From Gemmatimonadota bacterium (GTDB lineage: Bacteria > Gemmatimonadota > Gemmatimonadetes > Palauibacterales > Palauibacteraceae), in NCBI GenBank assembly GCA_022825725.1, contig JAJDWE010000074.1:1-37659 (forward strand): a DNA stretch of 37,659 nucleotides, in the 5' to 3' direction. A program made the position numbers and the translations under genes. Positions 32,028-37,659 of this stretch are shown in pieces (position 1 is the first letter of the stretch; each line of letters begins with the position of its first letter). The notes beneath the pieces were generated by a model. It was given only the letters and a program-made list of their open reading frames with translations. It was not told where the DNA came from and did no database searches.

Positions 32028-35000
32028 ATGTTGTTTCACTTGTCAGGACGGCGGCGGCGCGCGAGCGCGCTGACCGCTACAGCAGTGAGCGCCTGGCTCT
32101 TTATCGGCGCGGCCCCGCTGCTCGCTCAGGGAGCGATCTCGGGGACGGTAACCGACGCGGAGTCGCTGGCCCCGGTGGCCGGCGCGCAGGTGTTTGTTGC
32201 GGGAACGGTGATCGGTGCGCTGTCGGGTCCGGAGGGCACGTACCGGTTGGACGGTGTACCGGCGGGCGAGCAGACCGTGACGGTCCGCCTGATCGGCTAC
32301 CGGGAGCTGTCGCAGACGGTGACGGTGGCGTCGGGTCAGGTGGCGACGGCGGACTTCGCCGTGGAGCAGACGGCGCTACGCCTCCAGGACATCGTCGTGA
32401 CGGGAGTGGTGGGCGAGACGCCTCAGGTGAAGCTCCCGTTCACGGTGGAGCGGCTGTCGGCGCAGGACCTTCCGGTCCCGGCCGCGGACGCTTCCTCGCT
32501 GTTGGCGGGTAAGGCGGCGGGCGTCTCCGTGATCTCCGGTTCCGGCCAGCCCGGCGCCCAGGCGTCCATCACGCTGCGCGGTCCCACGTCGATCAACGCC
32601 TCCGGCCGAAGCCAGTCGCCGCTGATCGTGATCGACGGTGTGATCCAGGCCGACGGCGCCTCGCTTTCGGACGTGGGCGCGCTGGACATCGACCACGTGG
32701 AGATCGTGAAAGGCGCGGCGGCGGCGTCGCTGTACGGTTCGCGTGCGCAGAACGGCGTGATCCAGATCACGACGAAGCGCGGCACGGGCCTGCAGACGAA
32801 CTCGCTGAACATTACGGGCCGCGGCGAATACGGCTTCGGCCAGCTCGTCGGTGATGTCGGCCTCGTGCGTTCGCATCCGTACGAGATGAACGCGTCCGGC
32901 TCGAAGTTCATCGACAGCGAGGGCAACGAGGTCGACTTCGGCGACCTGAACCGCCCCGGTTTCGGTTCCGCCAAGCTCTACAACCAGATCAACCCGGGCG
33001 AGGCGCCGACGCCGCAGACCGCGTTCGCGAACCAGGCGTTCCCGAACGAGCTGTTCGACCACATGGACACGTTCTTTGATCCCGGCGAGACGTTGGACGT
33101 CTACGGCGCCGTGACGGGCCGGTTCGGCGAGTCGAGCTTCCGGGTGAGCGTGAACCAGTTCCGCGAGGCCGGCGTCGTGAGTTGCTCCGTCTGCGTCGAC
33201 AATCTCGCCACGCTGAACGCGGATCGCGTGGCGCAGGGTCTCACGGCCTTTGACGTCGGTATTCCGAACGACGAGGGCTACGAGCGGCAGAACGTGCGCC
33301 TGAACGTGGACACGAGCTTCGGCGATCTCGACATCGCGGCGAGCGGCTTCTACTCGCGTTCCGACCAGGACGACAAGGCCGTGTCGACGGGCGCATTCTC
33401 CCGGCTGACCTTCATGTCTCCGGCGCTCGATATTTCGCAGGTCGACCCGATGGACGGGTATCCGGATCTAAACGCGGATCCGCAGTCGATCGAGCCCAAT
33501 CCGCTTTACCTCCTGGCCGTCAACGACAGCCGGGACGAGCGGACGCGGACGATGGGTTCCGTGGACCTCAACTTCTCGCCCGCGGCCCTCGACTGGCTGA
33601 CGCTCGAGGCGAATGCCTCTTTCGACCGGACGGACTTCAGCGACTACACGATCCGGCCCAAGAACGAGCGTACGGCGGGCGGCGGCGGCACCGGCGACTT
33701 CACCGGCGGCAGCCTCCGCGAATTCAACTCCACCAACGAAGCGGTCAATGCCTCGGTGACGCTCGGCGCGAGCCAGATGTTCATGGACGGCGACCTCACG
33801 GTGCGCGCCAAGGCCCGCTACCTGATCGAAGACCAGGGCTACGAGTCGAACGGCGTGTTCGGCAGCCGGTTCTCGGTGCAGGACGTGCCGAACTTCGGCG
33901 CGATCATCGGCGAGACGTCGGGGAACAACTTCACGAGCGCCGTCAAGGCGGAAGGGCTGTTCGGGATCGCGAGCGCCGACTACCGCGGCCGCTACATCCT
34001 CGACGGTCTCATTCGGCGCGACGGCTCCTCACTGTTCGGACCCGATGAGCGGTGGCAGACGTACTACCGCGGCTCCATCGCGTGGCGCGTGGCGCAGGAA
34101 GACTTCTGGAACATCGACGCGATCGATGAGCTGAAGGTGCGCTTCTCGCTGGGGACGGCGGGCGGGCGCCCGAACTTCGCCGCCCAGTACGAGACGTTCG
34201 GCGTCTCGGCGGGCGCGATCTTCCCGATCAACCTCGGGAACCGCGCGTTGAAGCCGGAGTTCACGTCCGAGAAAGAGGCGGGATTGAACTTCGTGTTCTT
34301 CGAGAACCTCGGTCTCGACCTGACGTATGCCTGGCAGACGACGGACCAGCAGCTTCTGCAGGTTCCGCAGCCGGCGTTCGTCGGCTTCTCGAGCCAGTGG
34401 CAGAACGCGGGCGAGATCGCGGCATCGACGTATGAGGTCTCGATGCGCTACGCGGTGATCGACGAGCAGGACATGGGCCTCCAGTTCCGGCTGAACTGGG
34501 ACCGGACGCGGCAGGAGATCACGCGACTCGACGTGCCCGATTACACCTTCGGCAACTTCTACGTTTCCGAGGGTCGTCCGCTGGGCGAGCTGTGGGGCGA
34601 AGTGTGGGCCACGAGTTGTGCGGACCTGGCGCCGATCGGCGTGTCGGCTTCCGACTGCAGCGCCAACTTCCAGGTCAACGATGACGGCCTCCTCGTCCCG
34701 ACGGGCGGCGCCGCCTTCACGGAAGGCTTCAGCAAGAAGCTGTGGGGAACCCAGGTCGAAGTCGCGACGGCGGACGGCTCCAACTCGTACCACTGGGGTC
34801 TCCCGATCAAGGTCCAGGATTACTCGCCGGCTTGCGTGGCGAAGAATCCCGGCGACTACGAGGAGAAGTGCACGCTGACCGAGTTCCTGCCGTTCGGGAA
34901 CACGACGCCGGACTTCAACGCATCGTTCGCGACGAACTTCCGGTATCACGGTCTCAGCCTGAACGCGCTCCTGGAGACCTCGCAGGGCCAGTCGATCTAC

Positions 35001-35408
35001 AACGGCACGGCACAGTGGTCGCTTCGCGAGTTGCGGGGCGAGGACACAGACCAGACGGGCAAGCCGCTGGAGCACAACAAGCCTGTGGGCTACGCCTCCG
35101 CGGTCTACTCGGTCAACGCCGACAATTCCTGGTTCCGCGAGGACGGCAGCTGGGTCAAGCTGCGTGAGCTTTCGCTCGGCTACACGCTGCCCCAGAACAT
35201 GGTCGAGAGCCTGTTCAGCGGCGTCTTCGATCGGGTTACGCTGAACGTGATCGGCCGCAACCTGTTCACGATCACGGACTACCGCGGCTACGACCCCGAG
35301 GTCGGTGGGGGCGGCGGCCAGCTTGGTAGTGCCGCGCTCAACCGCGTGGACAGCTTCGGGTATCCGAACTTCCGGTCGTTCACCTTCTCGGCGGAACTGG
35401 TATTCTGA
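32028..35408 (+). CDS. SusC/RagA-family TonB-dependent outer-membrane protein
   Basis: The 1,126-residue product is a TonB-dependent transporter of the SusC type, which imports polymers or peptides together with a SusD lipoprotein. In order: an Arg-rich signal peptide ending near LLAQG (residue 35), a carboxypeptidase-like regulatory domain (about 35-118; ISGTVTDAESLAPVAGAQVFV), the plug (about 120-255; VVTGVVGE, IVIDGVIQADGASLSDVGALDIDHVEIVKGAAAASLYGSRAQNGVIQITTKRG), and the 22-strand barrel ending in the aromatic FTFSAELVF. ATG 32028 has a perfect AGGAGG seven bases upstream; the frame is open for 50 codons further but without signal-peptide features. The substrate is unknown; the SusD-like gene follows. 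Confidence 0.95.
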   Translation: MLFHLSGRRRRASALTATAVSAWLFIGAAPLLAQGAISGTVTDAESLAPVAGAQVFVAGTVIGALSGPEGTYRLDGVPAGEQTVTVRLIGYRELSQTVTVASGQVATADFAVEQTALRLQDIVVTGVVGETPQVKLPFTVERLSAQDLPVPAADASSLLAGKAAGVSVISGSGQPGAQASITLRGPTSINASGRSQSPLIVIDGVIQADGASLSDVGALDIDHVEIVKGAAAASLYGSRAQNGVIQITTKRGTGLQTNSLNITGRGEYGFGQLVGDVGLVRSHPYEMNASGSKFIDSEGNEVDFGDLNRPGFGSAKLYNQINPGEAPTPQTAFANQAFPNELFDHMDTFFDPGETLDVYGAVTGRFGESSFRVSVNQFREAGVVSCSVCVDNLATLNADRVAQGLTAFDVGIPNDEGYERQNVRLNVDTSFGDLDIAASGFYSRSDQDDKAVSTGAFSRLTFMSPALDISQVDPMDGYPDLNADPQSIEPNPLYLLAVNDSRDERTRTMGSVDLNFSPAALDWLTLEANASFDRTDFSDYTIRPKNERTAGGGGTGDFTGGSLREFNSTNEAVNASVTLGASQMFMDGDLTVRAKARYLIEDQGYESNGVFGSRFSVQDVPNFGAIIGETSGNNFTSAVKAEGLFGIASADYRGRYILDGLIRRDGSSLFGPDERWQTYYRGSIAWRVAQEDFWNIDAIDELKVRFSLGTAGGRPNFAAQYETFGVSAGAIFPINLGNRALKPEFTSEKEAGLNFVFFENLGLDLTYAWQTTDQQLLQVPQPAFVGFSSQWQNAGEIAASTYEVSMRYAVIDEQDMGLQFRLNWDRTRQEITRLDVPDYTFGNFYVSEGRPLGELWGEVWATSCADLAPIGVSASDCSANFQVNDDGLLVPTGGAAFTEGFSKKLWGTQVEVATADGSNSYHWGLPIKVQDYSPACVAKNPGDYEEKCTLTEFLPFGNTTPDFNASFATNFRYHGLSLNALLETSQGQSIYNGTAQWSLRELRGEDTDQTGKPLEHNKPVGYASAVYSVNADNSWFREDGSWVKLRELSLGYTLPQNMVESLFSGVFDRVTLNVIGRNLFTITDYRGYDPEVGGGGGQLGSAALNRVDSFGYPNFRSFTFSAELVF

Positions 35409-35429
35409 TTCCCTGTCCGTGGCAGTGGC

Positions 35430-35455
35430 GGGTCGCCCTCTCCGGAGGGCGGCCC
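35430..35455 (+). terminator. Hairpin between susC and susD
   Basis: GGGTCGCCCTC (35430-35440) pairs with GAGGGCGGCCC (35445-35455) around a four-base loop, with one mismatch. No T-run follows, so it may protect the 3' end of susC or attenuate rather than fully terminate. Confidence 0.4.
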
Positions 35456-35509
35456 GGCCTCGTTACGGTGCAAGGGGTCCGGAGATACCGACTGAACAAC
35501 GGAGAGATC

Positions 35510-37234
35510 ATGAAAAGGAAGCTGACGCTACCGGCCTTTGCGCTGGCGCTGACGGTCGGCTTTTCGGGCTGCGACCTGCAGGTCGACAACCCGAACCAGC
35601 CGGACCGGGCGCGAGCCCTCGCCGGCCCGGACGACGTGGAGACGCTCATCGCGAGCTCCTTCCTCAAGGTCTGGGAAATCGGACATTACTGGAACAACGC
35701 GAACTTCGCGTTCGGCCACATGGCCAGTCGCCACACGGCGACCTGGGGCAACATGGGGATGAACGACCTCGGTCGTGAGCCCCGCGAGTCCCTGCCGAAC
35801 TCGCCTTCGTATCGCTGGGCCTACGTGTTCGAGGCCAACTGGGGCGACGCCTACGGCGGCATCTCGGGAGCATCGGACGGGATCCGGGCCATCGAGGCCG
35901 GCCTCGAGATCGGTCCGGGCGGCGAGCGTAACGCGCGTGCCCTCGCTTTCGCCGCCGGCAACCAGGCGATCCTTTCCTGTCTGCTCGCGCTCTGGTACGA
36001 CCAGGCCTTCATCGTTGACGAGACGACGGATCTCGGGGGCGAACTCGAAACGGTCGACTACAACGCCATGTTCAGCTACGCCATGGGCAAGCTGGACGCG
36101 GCGGAGTCGCAGGCCCGTGGGAGTTCGTTCACGCTCGAGGAGACGTGGATCAACGGGAATTCCTGGGACAACAACCAGTGGGCCGACTATCTCGTGGGCT
36201 GGAAGGCGCGCTGCGCGGCGAACATGCCGCGGACGGACGCCGAGGCCGCCGGGGCGAACTGGGGTCAGATCATCTCGAACGCCCAGAACGGCATCCAGGA
36301 TGTCGTCGTCACGGGTGAGGACTCTTCATCGGACAGCCCGTGGTACGATGGCCTCAAGACCCTCATGCAGGAGAACGAAACCTGGCACCGGATGCACATG
36401 GACTGGGTGGGCATGGCCGACCAGACCGGGGAGTATCAGGACTGGCTGTCGATCCCGACGCAGCAGCGCACCGCGCGCCGGATGGCGTTCGGCGACGACA
36501 TGCGGTTTCCGCCGGTCAATGAGAACGGCGCGGAGTCGGAGATCATAAGCCCGTCGGTCGCTTCCTTCGGTCCGCGGTCGCGCTACAACTCGACGATCAT
36601 CTTCCGGCCGGAGCGTGGGACGTACCGGCAGTCGCACTACGGCGACATGCGGTACGACGCCTACACGCTCAGCTGCAGCTTCTGCTTCTTCGGCGACATG
36701 GAGCACATGACCACGCAGGAGATGCAGAGCTACATCGCGGAGGCGCACTACCGCATGGGCAACTTTGCGGGCGCAGCGGAGATCGTGAACAAGACGCGGA
36801 TGGAGGCCGGGCTGCCGGCGGCGCCGTCGAACCCGACGGACGCCGTACCGTCCAACGGTGCGGGCGAGTGCACGCCGCGGAAGCGATACGATACGCAGGG
36901 CCGTTGCGGCAACCTGCGGGATGCGATGTGGTTCGAGAATTTCGAGACCGTGTTCAACGTGTTCGGTGGACTCGAGTTCTGGCACGGGCGTCGCAACGAC
37001 ATCCTGCCGGCGGGTACGGCGCTGCAGTTGCCGATTCCCGCCGCGGACCTCGAAGTGCTTCAGCGCGACATCTACACGTTCGGCGGCGGCGGTGGGAGTT
37101 CGGCCGGCGATCCTACGCCGAGCGTCGTTCCCGGCAGCCTCGACGCTGCGCTGGAGCGGGTGACGTTTGCGCTTGAGCGCATTCGTGAGCAACAGGCTGC
37201 GGAACGCCGCTCGCGGGATCTCGTCGTTCGGTAG
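35510..37234 (+). CDS. SusD/RagB-family outer-membrane lipoprotein
   Basis: SusD proteins are surface lipoproteins that bind the ligand and close over the SusC barrel. The 574-residue product has a lipoprotein signal with a FSGC lipobox (Cys about residue 25), preceding DNPN, and then a long helical, TPR-like fold with the Trp- and Asn-rich segments usual in this family. The C-terminal part carries ENFETVFNVFGGLEFWHGRRNDILPAGTALQLPIPAADLEVLQ, typical of SusD. ATG 35510 follows GGAGAG. It is the partner of the upstream SusC gene, from which it is separated by 101 bp with one hairpin. The ligand cannot be deduced. Confidence 0.93.
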   Translation: MKRKLTLPAFALALTVGFSGCDLQVDNPNQPDRARALAGPDDVETLIASSFLKVWEIGHYWNNANFAFGHMASRHTATWGNMGMNDLGREPRESLPNSPSYRWAYVFEANWGDAYGGISGASDGIRAIEAGLEIGPGGERNARALAFAAGNQAILSCLLALWYDQAFIVDETTDLGGELETVDYNAMFSYAMGKLDAAESQARGSSFTLEETWINGNSWDNNQWADYLVGWKARCAANMPRTDAEAAGANWGQIISNAQNGIQDVVVTGEDSSSDSPWYDGLKTLMQENETWHRMHMDWVGMADQTGEYQDWLSIPTQQRTARRMAFGDDMRFPPVNENGAESEIISPSVASFGPRSRYNSTIIFRPERGTYRQSHYGDMRYDAYTLSCSFCFFGDMEHMTTQEMQSYIAEAHYRMGNFAGAAEIVNKTRMEAGLPAAPSNPTDAVPSNGAGECTPRKRYDTQGRCGNLRDAMWFENFETVFNVFGGLEFWHGRRNDILPAGTALQLPIPAADLEVLQRDIYTFGGGGGSSAGDPTPSVVPGSLDAALERVTFALERIREQQAAERRSRDLVVR

Positions 37235-37337
37235 CAAGCGGTAGCCCGGCAAGGCCCGGGCAGGGGATGGGTTCTCCCCGAGGTTTTTGAACCAGGAAGG
37301 CGGTTGTTTGGTTAGACAGCCCTTACAGGGAGCGTGG

Positions 37338-37376
37338 ACGCCTCCCGGCGCCGTCAGTGACGGTTCCGGGAGGCGT
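37338..37376 (+). promoter_or_regulatory. Long nested hairpin after susD
   Basis: ACGCCTCCCGG (37338-37348) pairs perfectly with CCGGGAGGCGT (37366-37376); inside the loop, CCGTC pairs with GACGG. No T-run follows. A smaller hairpin GCCCGG/CCGGGC lies at 37244-37261. Confidence 0.5.
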
Positions 37377-37408
37377 GCGCTTAACGACGAGGCGAACGCT
37401 TACGAAAC

Positions 37409-37445
37409 AATGATCGGGGGTCGCGGTCCTGCGCCCCCGATCATT
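37409..37445 (+). terminator. Candidate terminator between susD and the second susC
   Basis: AATGATCGGGGG (37409-37420) pairs perfectly with CCCCCGATCATT (37434-37445), followed by TCCATTTG. The stem is strong but the T-tract is interrupted, so it may terminate the susC-susD message or act as an attenuator for the next gene. Confidence 0.6.
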
Positions 37446-37510
37446 TCCATTTGTGAGGAGGGGAAAGGGTTCGGGTCGCCGAGGCTATCACGTTAGAGGA
37501 AGGGCAATCC

Positions 37511-37659
37511 ATGCTACACAAGTCGTCAGGACGGCGGAGGCGCGCGAGCGCGCTGGCCGCCACGGCAGTGAGCGCCTGGCTCTTTATCGGCGCGGCCCCG
37601 CTGCTCGCTCAGGGAGCGATCTCGGGGACGGTGACCGACGCGGAGTCGCTGGCCCCGGT
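37511..37659 (+). CDS. Second SusC-like gene, 5' end only (cut by the window edge)
   Basis: The first 49 codons are present. They encode a signal peptide and the start of the regulatory domain, nearly identical to the first susC (only a handful of differences after the first ten residues). GAGGAAGGG lies before the ATG. It shows that SusC genes form a tandem cluster here. Whether the rest of the protein is equally similar cannot be seen. Confidence 0.9.
   Translation, partial: MLHKSSGRRRRASALAATAVSAWLFIGAAPLLAQGAISGTVTDAESLAP

Overview
The window is GC-rich bacterial chromosome, densely coded on both strands. The SusC/SusD outer-membrane pair, a TonB-dependent receptor ending in an aromatic residue and a lipoprotein signal indicate a diderm. 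High GC together with Gemmatimonadota-style SusC signal peptides and a complete F-type ATP synthase operon makes a Gemmatimonadota (or close relative) the best guess; this is inference, because there is no 16S gene here.

Layout. 1-1811: end of a CNT nucleoside transporter and a purine nucleoside phosphorylase, translationally coupled. 1857-3983 (minus): catalase-peroxidase KatG. 4199-7712: deoxyribose-phosphate aldolase followed by a two-domain ALDH16-type aldehyde dehydrogenase. 7716-12528: thiD, a SpoU rRNA/tRNA methyltransferase, a prepilin peptidase, a CorC/HlyC-type CBS membrane protein and a MoxR ATPase. 12672-20222: two tandem Rex/CRP-like palindromes and then the ATP synthase operon (atpZ-like, atpI-like, atpB, E, F, H, A, G, D, C). 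20248-23669: a 23S-5S rRNA unit with its own promoter, a boxA-like element and a strong terminator, with no 16S or spacer tRNA. 23680-24074: four copies of a roughly 47-bp repeat in alternating orientation. 24049-26711 (minus): thiE, then mltG, ruvX and a V4R-like gene. 26761-28062: pyrimidine nucleoside phosphorylase. 28067-30235 (minus): class A PBP. 30380-31594: tyrS. 32028-37234: susC and susD-like genes, followed at 37511 by the start of a second susC whose signal-peptide region is nearly identical to the first.

How the genes fit together. The transporter, purine and pyrimidine nucleoside phosphorylases, DeoC and the ALDH16-type dehydrogenase form most of a nucleoside catabolic route: uptake, phosphorolysis, cleavage of deoxyribose 5-phosphate to glyceraldehyde 3-phosphate and acetaldehyde, and plausible oxidation of the acetaldehyde. 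deoB and cdd are not in the window. The ATP synthase operon appears to be controlled by a redox or cAMP-type regulator. The strongest leads are the tandem operators before atp, the unlinked 23S-5S unit, the four-copy alternating repeat and the deoC/ALDH16 pairing. No CRISPR array, tRNA, transposase or phage gene was seen.
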